A stretch of DNA of 64,000 bases. It comes from Bursaphelenchus xylophilus (taxonomy: Eukaryota > Nematoda > Chromadorea > Rhabditida > Aphelenchoididae). Where the stretch lies: positions 9,610,001 to 9,674,000 of the forward strand of contig CAJFCV020000003.1 of the NCBI GenBank assembly GCA_904066235.2, in the 5' to 3' direction. The stretch's first letter is position 1; the number at the start of each line of letters is the position of its first letter. The position numbers and the translations under genes are program-made. This document shows positions 11,501 through 22,700 of the stretch, one piece after another. Under the pieces are notes generated by a model, which was not told where the DNA came from, did not search any database, and saw only the letters and a list, made by a program, of their open reading frames with translations.

Positions 11501-13166
11501 TTGATTTTTTTCATCGAAAAAACTGTTGTTTTGACGAAATTTTTTGTTTGCGGGCTAAAATTTTGATTATTTTGTAAAGAGTCTTGATTTTTTTGCTAAT
11601 AATTTGATTTTCAGGGTGGTCGACGAACCCCGTCAAACCTCCGACAACCCTCGGCCATCATTACCCCCTCCAAAAATACGACTCCAGTCTATCGACCTCA
11701 GCAACGGACTGTGACACAACTGACCAGCCAAATGTCCTCCATGTCCGTGTCGGACCGAAATGGAACCGAGGATGTGCACGGGTTGTTGATGAAGACCCAA
11801 CCCCGAACTGACGGTAGCCTGCTCTCGAACCCCGAAGCCCGAGAGGCCCTGGATCAGCTGGCCCGATTGGTGGGCGACAACAAGGTCATCCAGATGGATT
11901 ATTACTTCCCTCAGATGTTCAGCCGCGCCCTCGACCTCGCCTGCAACCCGGATGTGGAGAATCTGGTCCGCTGCGCCGCCGTCAGACTGGTCAAGGCCCT
12001 GGTGAAGCAATCAAAAGGAATCTCCCAGCGAATTAACACCTTAATCACCGAGATTTTGAACCTGGAAGAGAATGAGCTCCAATTGCACAAGGAAGTCGAG
12101 GATTTATACGTCGAAATTTCCAATTCCATCCCCAGTCATGTGATCCTACCGACGTTGTTGAACTTGGTGAAGCAAACCAAGCCCACAGACCCCACCAAGA
12201 AGGTCTGCGCCAAACTCAAGTTACTGCCCTATGTGTTGCATAAAACGGACCCGGACTCGGTGGAAAGCATGGTCGATGAAGTGGTCCCAGTACTTTGTCA
12301 GGTGAGCTGGGGCTTTTTTTAGGAGGAGGAGAACTCCGTATATCGTGAAGGGATGGTGTATGGAGATGGGGATGAAAACAGGATTTTTTTGGACATCGTT
12401 GTGATTTTTGAAATGAAGTTGGGGTTTTTTTAGGTGGAATGAATAGTTTAGGGAATGAGGAAGAGTTTGATAGGGCAGTGGTGGGAGAGAGAATTTTAGT
12501 GGGAACCCTTTTTTCTTTTCTTTTTTTTTTGGATTTTTTGGAGGAAAAAGTGAGGGTTTTTTATGGAATTTTCTTTTTCGGGGGAAAATTTTTAAAAAAA
12601 ATTTTATTGAATGAGGAAATTTAGGGAAGGCAAAATGTTTTATAAAGTCAGTAGAGGTAGATGACGTGATTTGAAGGGAACATTTTGGATTTTTTTGATG
12701 GAAAAAATTTGATTTTTTAATGAAATTTTGGGATTTTTTGGGAATTTTCCGTTTTTTTTTTGAGGAAATTGAGATTTTTTTTTGAATGAGGAAGATTGTA
12801 AAAAGCCTCAAAGATGCTAAATTGTATAAGGAAGGATATAATTGGGTTTTTTACGGAAAAAATTTTGGGGATTTGAAAAAAAATTCCGATTTTTTGTTGT
12901 AAAATTGACAAAATAAAGGAAATCTGATTGAATTGGGTAAAATACGCTTCGTTGTCTCGCCAACTTTAATTTAATTTTCTAATCCTGCCGTATTTCAGAT
13001 CTACGAGTCCTCGAATGCCAGCACCGTCCGCCGCGATTGTGTCATCTGCTTGATTGTGTTCAAAAACAAGGTGGGAATGGAAAGATTGAACCAAATATTG
13101 AACACCACCCTCGAGAAACTGGTCGATGCCTACAGTAAACGTCATAATATGGCAGTGTGGAAATGA
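8576..13166 (+). CDS. CLASP-family microtubule-stabilising protein, short form
   Basis: Eight exons join in frame: 8576-8662, 8731-8823, 9172-9453, 9515-9760, 10169-10376, 10785-11059, 11615-12301 and 12999-13166, giving 681 residues. Residues about 30-230 form a CLASP N-terminal TOG/HEAT domain, with core phrases VSSLRSQVARDACMTV and MATSGIIALKYICKYIRNP. Residues about 237-420 are a basic Ser/Pro/Arg-rich linker with SPSPTK and RAIPTAR, similar to microtubule- and EB-binding linkers. Residues about 420-681 are a second HEAT/TOG block close to the CLASP C-terminal module. CLASPs promote microtubule rescue at plus ends, kinetochores and the spindle midzone. At 681 residues it is shorter than the usual 1000-1500. 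TTTCAG ends 13 bases before the ATG, consistent with trans-splicing. AATAAA at 13614 is the likely poly(A) signal. It cannot be assigned to one nematode CLASP paralogue. Confidence 0.92.
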
Positions 13167-13613
13167 CCAGCGCCGTTTCTTGTTTATGGATTGCTGTATA
13201 AAATCGATGATCACTGTAATTTGAGTTTTGGGATTTTTTGGATCCTTTTTGAGGGATTTGGATACTTTTTTAAAATGCGGTTTTTTGAAATTGGTGCCTA
13301 AAAAAATTTTTCATTTTCTGGCGAAATTTTTAAGTTTTTTTCTTCAAAAAAGTTCAAAAAATCCCAAAATTTCCCCCATTTTTGTGTTCCTAAGCCGGTC
13401 CTCCGAGGGTCTCCAATCTTATCCATTCTTTTCCTTTTTTCGTCTATTATGTAATAACGGGTTATAACCAAAGTTTTCCGTCCTCAATCCCCCAAAACCC
13501 ACTCTTTGTTTTGCTTTTATTGTGCTTCCAGTTTGATATCAGCGGATTCGATTGTAACTTAGTTATTTTCTCACTCGATTTTTATCGGGTTTTAACTTGA
13601 TCTTAGCATTGGA

Positions 13614-13619
13614 AATAAA
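13614..13619 (+). terminator. Poly(A) signal of the CLASP gene
   Basis: AATAAA lies 448 bases after the stop codon and is followed by AT-rich DNA. It is the first canonical hexamer downstream of the stop. Confidence 0.45.
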
Positions 13620-13847
13620 GTATTCAAAAAAATTTTTTTTTTCAATTTTTAAAATTTTTTCTGAAGGACATAAAAAGGTAATTTGAGTAGGGATATTCGA
13701 ACAACAACTGCTGCTTATTAAATTTTTGGGCTTTTGAACCCTTTCAGAAATTAAAAAAATAGGAAAAATATGGTGTTTTTGTGCAAAAAAAAAGATTTTT
13801 TATTTTTCTCATGATTTTTCACAAGGAAAGAACTTTTATGGGGCTCC

Positions 13848-14560
13848 TACTTTTCGACGGGACATAAGTCAAAATATCCGAAAAATTATGCTGATCAAGA
13901 ACAGAGTGCCGAATTTCGGCACGAAAAGTTTCATGCCTATTTCAACCGTAAAGGATAATGTCTCTACAAAAAATCAAATTTTTCCGCACGAAACTGCCAA
14001 AGTTATGGCCAAAAACCGCTTTTCTCTCTGACCGCTCTCCACGTTTAGCGTGCTCTCTCGGCGGCAAAAATCTTTCAATATATCGGCAGCGCCCGCAAAG
14101 CGCTAGCTTAAACTTTCAGGAATTGATATTTAGTCCATACCCGACTTGTGTGCAAAATTTTAAGAAAATCTGAGCGTCGCATTTGGAGTACTTTCCCTGT
14201 TAGCTTAAAATGATGTAAGCACAATTATTTCGATATATCAATCAACCGTTTCGGCGCAAAACCGGTCGTGGTAAATCAAAGTTTGTGGTGTTTCGTTCCG
14301 ATTTTTTTCACTCAATAATGGCGTCGTCAAGCTAAAAAATCACTTTTCCATTACGCGCCAACGGTGTGGCTCTCTTTTTCAGGAAGAGACCGAAAACGCT
14401 TTTATCGTTTATAATGCCTGCCCCTCTTGTATTAAAGTTAAGCCAATTTTTGGGCATTTTCGACCCTAAAATCCAAAATTTTGCGGCTAAATTTTATACA
14501 TTCTTGATCAGCACAATTTTTCGAATTTTTTGAGCTATATCCCGTCGAAAAGTAGTCCTT
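13848..14560. mobile_element. Nested inverted-repeat elements
   Basis: The outer arms are 13848-13903 and 14499-14560, sharing CTTGATCAGC.TAATTTTTCG and CCCGTCGAAAAGTAG in inverted orientation. Between them, about 13905-14205 is the reverse complement of much of the element at 55486-55932. It includes the end CGTCGCATTTGGAGTACTTTCCCTGTTA. The likely history is one element inserted into, or fused with, another. No coding capacity is seen. Confidence 0.6.
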
Positions 14561-15039
14561 GTCAAAAAAAGATTCTTTTGGCCGAAATTCCACCCGGTGT
14601 GGCCAAAAATTTGTATTTGCATTCTTTTCGTATTCTAGGCGCGTATTGTAGCCGAGGCGGGAACAAAGGGTCGAGAATTTTTGTCATATAATAAGATAAA
14701 ACGAGGGACCTTTCATCGGGAAAGAGAAGATGGCTCGGTTTTCAAGGTAATTTGAGCCGCGCCCGGCCGCGCTTCTTCGCCCTGGCCACGGCTGTGGATT
14801 CATTTCAAACAACACTTTGCGATCTTCCCTCTCCCTGTTAATTAATCGGCAGTCGAATTTTCGAGCACAAAATCTTGGGATTGAAATTTGTAAGGTGAGT
14901 TTTTTTTTGAGCTAAAATACGCAACTTAGTAACTGCACAAATTTGTAAAAATTTTGCGCTCTCTTTCTTTATAGTCCTCACATCAACTCGTGAAAAATTC
15001 AGCCTGTATTTTATAAGCACAGCCAAGCTTTTCAACTAT

Positions 15040-15456
15040 CTTTTCGGACGAGAGAGTGCCCGAAATGCGGAGAGCGGCCACAGAAAAAACGCATTTTGCC
15101 GATCTGTCTGCCAATTCGGCGCGAAAAAATAATTGTAAATATCCGATGACGGTTCCAATTTTTGGCAGAATTTTGGTAATTGCTCATACTCTAAACAATC
15201 TAATAATTGTAAAATTAATTGCTGGTTCAAGTAATTTTTCGCCAAATTTCAATAATTGGCCCTTCAGAAAGATTTCTTTTTTCGATGGCCAAAAATTGGA
15301 CTTCCGCACCTATGAGAAAATGATATCTAATTTGAGCAACAAAAAAATAGTTTTTTTAGCGAGAAACAGTGTTTTTGTCATCAAAAATTACTGTAACAGC
15401 AAGAAATTTTTTTCCAGAGTGCGCTGCTAAGATATTTTATATTTTATCGTATAATA
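15040..15456. repeat. Copy of the dispersed GAGAGAGT/GCGGAGAGCGG repeat
   Basis: Around 15045-15125 the sequence GGACGAGAGAGTGCCCGAAATGCGGAGAGCGGCCACAG matches the core of the family seen at 55590-55680 and 16375-16450. The rest, up to the transposon at 15457, is AT-rich with no coding signal. Confidence 0.5.
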
Positions 15457-16319
15457 CAGGGTGGGGCATCTTTGTGGCCCGATTTGAATTGGCTATAACT
15501 TCTTTAGTTTTTGGCCAAATTTTAAAATTCTTTTTTTCCCTGAATCGTCAGCCAACCCCATTTTGTTTGATACCAAATATGTTATACACAGTAAGTGTAT
15601 ATATACAGTTATTGGATTTATTCTTGGAGTTCATTTTTTCGGTTGTTTTTTGGGTCTTTCCCGGTGTGTCCGAAAATGGAGTCCGGTGTGCAAGAAAAAG
15701 CTTGGTCTGTGGTTTGGTACGGAAAGTACGGTTTGGCGATAAATGTTCAAAGGGAATACCGCATGAAATACGGACGTAATGCCCAACTTCCAGATCGCAA
15801 GACAATTCGACGTTCGTGAAATAAGTTCCTTGAGACTGGCAGCGTTAACAGGAAACAAAACAAGCAGGAAAGATGAGTACGAACGGAGCTGAAAATTTAA
15901 GGAGTTTTGTCAAAATTCCGAGAAAATCCGCATATGAGTACACGAAGTTTGGCCAGAACCGAGGGAATGCCTTCAGCAAGGACCATTCGACGAACTCTGG
16001 AGGTTGATCTTCATTTTTTGTTCTTATTCTCATCGTCGATTTTCGGGATGGGAAATTCCAACGTATTTTTCTTCCGCACCGTAGTCCATTTCCTGACACA
16101 CCGGGAAAGGCCGAAAAAGCAACCGAAAAACGACCGAAAAAATGAACTCCAAGAATAAATCCAATAACTGTAGATATACACTTACTATGTATAACATATT
16201 TGGTATCAAACAAAATGGGGTTGACAGAGGATTCAGGGAAAAAAAGAATTTTAAGATTTGGCCAAAAACTAAAGAAGTTATAGCCAATTCAAATCGGGCC
16301 ACAAAGATGCCCCACCCTG
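15457..16319 (+). mobile_element. Tc1/mariner-like element with long TIRs, copy 2
   Basis: This 863 bp element is flanked by TA (15455-15456 and 16320-16321). It has the same CAGGGTGGGGCATCTTTGTG ends and long inverted repeats as the copy at 2642-3750, here in opposite orientation. The helix-turn-helix reading frame is on the plus strand (about 15679-15819, [20 protein letters not shown] and PDRKTIRRS) and then hits a stop. Further fragments ([19 protein letters not shown]) continue in another frame near 15907. The copy is internally deleted and non-autonomous. Confidence 0.85.
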
Positions 16320-16329
16320 TACAACTAGG

Positions 16330-16560
16330 CTACAGAAAAACTCTTGAAAATTCCAGCATGCGTTTTTCAGGCGCGGTCGAGATATTTAGAAAAGCTTTAT
16401 GGACGAGAGAGCATGCAAAATGCGGAGAGCAGTCAGAGAAAAATACGCTTTTTGCGGATAGGTCTGCCAATTTCGAGCGAAAAAATTGAGTTTTTGTTGA
16501 AATCTTTCCTCTCCGGTAGAAGTAAATAAAAATTAGACTGAATAGAGGCAAGAACTCGTA
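16330..16560. repeat. Copy of the dispersed GAGAGAG/GCGGAGAGC repeat
   Basis: The stretch GTCGAGATATTTAGAAAAGC, then GACGAGAGAGCATGCAAAATGCGGAGAGCAGTCAGAGAAAAATACGC, follows the same order of blocks as 55590-55690. It abuts the right end of the second Tc1/mariner-like element. Confidence 0.55.
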
Positions 16561-16562
16561 AA

Positions 16563-18045
16563 AAATTCATGAAATTTTTGCTAAGTTTTGATCTAAAACC
16601 CACGGGTTTTCCTGCAAAAGACGTGCTTCAATTATCGTTTATCCTCAAAAAAAAAACTCAAAAAATTTGTTCACGTCAAAAATTAGAGAATCATCATACT
16701 CTTTGCTCTACGAAATCGCTGAATATCTCAGCTGCAGCTGTCCCTGCAAAACTTGAACAAAAATTTTTCGAAGAAAAGCATTTTACATAGTATCTCTCAT
16801 CGGAAACGAGTGGCTAATATTTTTTCTGCATCTGCAAAACATGAGTCAAAATCGTTAAGAATTGGTACGCGGCCTAGATAGAACATGTCAACAAAATTTG
16901 ACGAAAATTTGAGCGTTGTTCGTAGGGCTTTTTCCAAGTCATCTAAACGCCATTTACTTGCCCAAACTTCAATTTATGACAAGGTTGATCAAAATTTCCG
17001 ATCTCTCCTTCTAATCCACCGATCTGAACCGACAATCTAGTCATTTGCTCGGCTTGACACGACTCAAATTTCATTGGACTTTAGCCCTCAAGTCCTCAAA
17101 TCAAATCCCTTTCCCCAACCGCAATATTATCCCTTCTGCAGCGATCGGAACCCGTTTTCAAGGCTCGAAAAAAGTGGCCATATCATGGATGTCAAATCGG
17201 GCTGTCAGTGAGTTAGCTGACAGTTGAAGGGGCCGGGGCCTAAAAGACGCCTTAAATTGAGAGGGACTGGCGTTATAAAGAGACGGGGCAGGTTGTAATC
17301 CAAGCTCTGGCGGGGCGAAGGAGGTGCCGCTCCGTCAATTTATAATATATAAAGCGCCGGAGGGGGAGAAATCTCCGGCTCATCAGTCATTTGCGAAACC
17401 TCGGAGCGGCCCAGGAGCCCAAGGTTTGGGCCCGAAGATTTATCTCTTTTCGCTGATTATTACTCGCATCAATTATTGCTTTATGGGCTTGTAAAGGCCT
17501 CGGAAAACATGTGTAGTGCACTAAAACGCTGTATCTTTGACTAATTAGTAATATGCGTAACATCTTGACTTACTACTGTAATCTGCTAATTCTCAATTTT
17601 TACGACGGCTGTTAATGTTTCGGCCAAAAAAATTTGCGCTTCGGCACGAAAAAAGCGGGTTTTTATATTCGAAGCTACCTTGATGTAAGCGACCTCGAGA
17701 GCGCGGCGAAATATCTGAAAAGTTGGTGTGGCGTGCCAAACGACGAGTTTGCGCACATTCAGACGCCAGACGACTTTTCCAGGTATAACGATTCGCTCTC
17801 TGAGGCCTATATACTGTGAAAGATAAGGTGAGTTGGCAAGTTTTTGGTCAGACACTTGTTGGCTTTTCGGACAAGGGGAATTTATGAGTCATCAAGTTCA
17901 ACTCTCGATGAAACTTGGAACGTGTTAAGTTTGTTGCGTGTGTAATATGTATTTTATGTATGATAGTGGTAATGGGTGTGTATTGAAAGTTGCCAAAAAT
18001 TCGGTTTATGTTTGAGTAGAAGACATTCTTTTTTGAGGCCTCGTA
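16563..18045. other. Gene-free interval with a GC-rich TATA-bearing patch
   Basis: No convincing exon is seen. At 17220-17470 the composition turns GC-rich. There is a TATAAAG at 17262, a TATATAAAGC at about 17345 and inverted repeats such as GGAGAAATCTCC at about 17366. This could be a promoter for a short non-coding RNA or a distal first exon. I cannot define a transcript. Confidence 0.3.
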
Positions 18046-18249
18046 TTAGTCCTTCCGGAAAGTCGTCAGACTGATTTTTGACGTCTGCAGTGTGCAAAAA
18101 AAGTCAGGGTGCGAGCGAGGGCCCAAAAATGCCTATTGCACAGTGCAAAAACCAAGAAATTATACAGTACAAATACAGTACAAATTGAAATTTTTTTTGC
18201 ACAGTGCATGTCGCCGATCTCAGTCCGGTGAGTTCCCGGGAGAACTAGC
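18046..18249. mobile_element. GCACAGTGC-family MITE, copy 1
   Basis: This element of about 200 bp has terminal inverted repeats CTAGTCCTTCCGGAAAGTCG and its complement (here AGTCCGGTGAGTTCCCGGGAGAACTAG). It carries internal GCACAGTGCA motifs at about 18138 and 18200. It matches the elements at 18463 and 41652 throughout. It has no coding capacity and is a typical miniature inverted-repeat element. Confidence 0.8.
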
Positions 18250-18462
18250 ACAATATTGCCGTTTGTTCGCTGACTGTTGAGCTGCGTACGCCAAGGAAAG
18301 GCGTGCAGTGATGTTGCATCTCTCTGCAGGTTAAAGTAAGACAAATATGGCAAGAGGAAAGGGGAATTTCCAGCAAGTTTTCAGGTTGGACAGCAATCTG
18401 CAATCGGTGATTAATCTCCGAATCACAATTTGTCTTCATGTTAATTGTTCTTCACTCTCAGT

Positions 18463-18658
18463 ACTTGCCCTTCCTGAAAGCCGCCGGACTGATTTTTAAC
18501 GTTTGCATTGTGCGAAAAAAGTCAGGGTTTGAGTAACAGCCCAGAAAAACCTACGCACAGTGCAAAAACCAAGAAATTGCAAAGTGCAAAGAAAAATATT
18601 GTTTTCGCACAGTGCGTGTCGCCGATTTCGGTCTAACGAGTTTCCGGACGGACTAGTA
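18463..18658. mobile_element. GCACAGTGC-family MITE, copy 2
   Basis: It has the same block order as 18046-18249: left end CCTTCCTGAAAGCCGCCGGACTGA, four GCACAGTGC-like motifs, and right end TTTCCGGACGGACTAGT. It lies about 210 bp from copy 1 in the same orientation, so local duplication or repeated insertion is possible. Confidence 0.8.
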
Positions 18659-19725
18659 TTCGCCGCGTTGCCGATGGCGCGTTGGGAAAGAAAACTTAGG
18701 AACAGTTTATTTTACGTTGACGCTCAATGGGCTCTCCGCCGAGGCCTAGCTGAGAAAATCACGGAGGTTCAAAGGAGATTTTGTGGACCGGCGTCGTTGA
18801 GGCTTTAATTTATGAGGTTAATAAGATTTTCAACGGTGACAAAGCTCTCCTGGTCAACACCAACCCATTCAAAAACATATTGGAGACAAAAGCTGCCGGT
18901 ATCCCTATAATAAAGTGAATCTTTCTTTATGCATTTGTTAAATCCATGTGAAAAAGATCCAAAATGAAAACCTTTTGTTTTTAACCAGAAATCCATTTGA
19001 AAATAAAAACAATCACTCTCTTTTCAATCACATCTCTGCTCTTTCCTCTTCATCACAAACATGCTTAAACACTCCTTTTCCTACTGTAAGAATTATATCA
19101 TCCGTCTGCATTTATTTCCAATGCCATAATAAAACATCAAAAATCTCAAAATCAACCGTTTCTCTGGGATTCCATTCCTGGAAAATCTAATTTTTCCAAT
19201 TTTTAGCCCGCGAATATTCTACAAAACCCCTCTGAAAAACGAAATTTCCGGCTAAGTGAGTTACACCGCCTCGGGGCATCTTTGATAAAAGCCAATACCG
19301 AGAAGTATTCCCTTGAATTGTGATTGACTCTTTGCCTTTTTTTGATGTCTCATGGCTTTATTTGTTGTTATGACAGCCAAGAAAAAAAAGTATGTTATAG
19401 TGCATGTCTGGCATTGGGCCATGGGACAGTTCCGGGTCCATTTTTTTATCAGATAATACGCACAAAAGGAACCGAAATTTTAGATGTTTTTTGCGGTAGC
19501 AAAAAGAAAAAAATAAAGCGGCTTCTATGTAAAGCAAAATCTGTCCAAAAATTGTTTGGATTCCTATATACTGCCCATTTACATATATGTATTCCATGCT
19601 AAAAGAAACCTCCATATACCTAAACCTGTCTATGACAAATACACTTTTCGTACCCTTACGATTTATTGTTACTGATCAAAAAATATGTTTTTTTTTTATT
19701 TTTGAAACCATCAAAAATCGATTTA

Positions 19726-19797
19726 TGCCCCGGGTGAGGTTCGAACTCACGGCCTTCAGATTATGAGACTGACGCGCTGCCACTGCGCTACCAAGGC
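19726..19797 (-). tRNA. tRNA-Met (CAT), elongator type
   Basis: The minus strand folds into a 72 nt cloverleaf. The acceptor stem is GCCTTGG with CCGGGGC plus discriminator A. The D arm is TAGCGCAGTGGCAGCGCG, the anticodon loop is CTCATAA with anticodon CAT, and the T arm is GTGAGTTCGAACCTCAC. The anticodon stem TCAGT/TCTGA is characteristic of eukaryotic elongator tRNA-Met. There is no intron. A TTTTT stretch on the minus strand (19717-19713) just downstream fits RNA polymerase III termination. Confidence 0.97.
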
Positions 19798-19799
19798 AC

Positions 19800-22700
19800 G
19801 AGTTCGTGAATTGGTAGATAAGTTCTCAAGACGCACTAATTAGTTTGATATAAAATTAGGTACAAACTTTGCCTAGGATCTTTCAAAATATGCGCATCAA
19901 TTTTAGCTCGTACTATGGAGAAAAAATTAGATTTTTAGGTTAAAGTAATTGTATAAAAATCAACGTTGTTTCGTGGTGTTCTGGCATGCAAGTACGTATC
20001 TATAAATGTATAAAAATTTAAAAAGTTTAAAAGTTCGTCTTCTTACTGCTTTTGTCTTTTTAGTAAAAAATGTTTGACTCAATTACTAGTGGGATGTCCA
20101 ATGTTTTAAAAAAAAAAGTCATCCGTGGATGAGCTGAATAGTAATAGAAAAAACGGTTTCTGGTCTCTCCTCATACCATAGCGTGCTCTCTCGGAAACAA
20201 AATTGAATATTTGGCAACCACATAGATGAAATTGGTATCTATATGTCTGGTTTCACAATACATATACAAAGAATTTCAAAAGCAAAGCCCTCCTTTCCCA
20301 TAATTAAAAAACTTCTACCGTATTTTCTTTCCTTCAATCGAACGCCCCCAGTTTTTTACAGTGAATGCAAATAATTGCCGTCTTTGCCTTCCGAAACCTC
20401 CAGCTGTGTAAAGTTTTACATTGCTTTTCAAATCCATAAATACATCTCTAAACATCTTGTTGCTTTTTTATTCCTTCTGTCAGGGAATGTGGCCGAGAAA
20501 ATGAATTAAAGTCCCTGAGGGTTTGTTTTTTATGGGCTTAAAAAAAGAAGCGTTCTATTACTGTTTTATGTTGGGAATGTCGTTAAAAAGGGGGTCATTT
20601 ATTCGGAGGCTCCGCCAAACTAATTGGTTTGAAGTTTTCCTGGAGTGAGGCTTGTTATCTTTGAGTTATAGCGTTAGAATCATTACTTGATACTGGAAAC
20701 CTTATGCAGTCAAACCTCTGTACAACAAATTACAGAGGACTAAAGATTATTCGTTATAGAAGGAAGAATTCGGTTGTACAGGGTTTTACTTTGGCGTTAG
20801 ATTGACTCTTGGAACCTCAGAAATTGTCTTGTTATATATGTAGACAGTTATTGTTGTATGGGAGGTGGTTACTTATACAGAAGTTCCATGGTATATAATA
20901 AGTTGTAATATAAAACGGGGATCAAAAAATAGGCTGACGAGCGAAATTTCTCAAACATGCCTTAAAAACACGATTATGAAGCCGGGGCACCAAGATCTTC
21001 GCAATGTTGTTTGTCAAGGAAAATTTAATCTCAACGCAAGAGGCCCAAACTTTTTTATTACCATACCATAGTTTTTGGTCCAAAAGGGAATGTTTTGGCT
21101 GATCCATAATTTTTAGCAGTAGGGTAAAGGGCACATCGCTACCAGACACTGTCAGGATTTTGATGGAGTATGAGTTTTTTTTTCATTGTTTGTGATGGAT
21201 CATTTGAATACGCCATTCAGAGAAAAATCGGTGTTTGGGGTAAATATTAAATTTTTACCCCCAATGCTTTTATATAATACTAAAAGTACAATACATAACA
21301 CATCAGTTAGTATATACATATATTTAAAAATAATGTCTGTGAGAACCTGTAACGGGATATAAAACAGGAACTGTGTTCGAGAAATTGTAAAAGTTGCAAT
21401 AATTACCTTTTCTGTAACCTTCATTTCCTACAACATAGAGTTCTCAGATAGCAAAATCACGCTCCCCCACAAAGTGTCTGCCGCAAATTGGCCATCACTC
21501 GATATGTGGCCCAAATTTGAGCATCACACTTGAGACAGTTTTTGGCTAAATTTGAATCAAGTTCATTCAATTATGTAGCCTTTCATAGCCTTCGCTTGTC
21601 AGAGAAATCCGCCTTAAATGTATTATACTTTCACACCGAATTTTATTTCAACTCCTCAATAGATGGTCACAACTTGCACTTTAAATTCCCCGAATTCCCC
21701 AAATTTCTCTATTATCCCGTAATAATCAAATTAAACTCGAATATAAAAACGCTTGTGGTATGTTTCAAGTCTCAAAGGATAATTGAAAATTAAGCTTCGG
21801 ATCCACCCCCAAAACGCCTTTCATTCTCAGCGATTCAATTAGGGACGGGGGTCGTTTGTTCGGAATGGATACACACCAGTAATCAATTGAGATGAATGGC
21901 CTGAGGGTGTAAAGAACACCAATTTGTCCTCGTTGTTGTTGGGATAAAGGCCGGGGATTTCCGCGGAGATTTAGGATGTTTACAGTCTGCATTTCCCGCC
22001 ATGATTGAGGAACGGCCTTTGACTTTGTGGTTGATGAGAATTTTTTCAAAGAAAGACGTGATTTAGTTGTTAACGGGCGAAGTTCTTCAAGTGGGCTACT
22101 CAGATTTTTGTAATTGTAAACTTTTGCATTTGGCTTCAGAAGAGCCACCTATTAATTCATGAGAGTTTCAACATTAGCTTTCCAGCGGGCTGGGATACTC
22201 CGGAAATTGCGTTGCAAGATTGAAACGCGGAGAGTCGGCCAGACTACAAATACAAAAATTTTGGGGTTCTACGCATATGAAACATTCACAGTAAAAAATT
22301 TATATATGTTGTATTATATATATGTATAATAGAAGCATAGAGAACGAGTCAAAAGTGTAAGAGTCCATGCTTGGAGAAAGTAAGCCTTTCACAAATCTTG
22401 ACGAATGTCGCGGCAAAAAACCATTGAAACTCTTCGCTTTCCCCAATTCCACTCTAAAAAAGTGATTTCTCGCTGCGAAAAAAGGGAAGAGCGGGCGACG
22501 TAAGGCAAAAAAACCGAATTGCACTGTGCAATGGACTTCATTGTTGGATGCACGGTGCGATTTTTCTCGGGTTCATGCAAAGTGCAGAGTCGCAAAAAAT
22601 TCCTAGGACATTTTAGCTGTTACTAACAGAAGTCTTGCCGTATTATTCTGCAGCTTTAAAAAAAATTTGATGAGAAATAGCCCTTGGATAGAATTCCGAT

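Noticed and set aside
12221..12911. Minus-strand Lys/Phe-rich frames
   Set aside because: They lie over a CLASP intron of T-runs and are low-complexity translations of poly-T/A.
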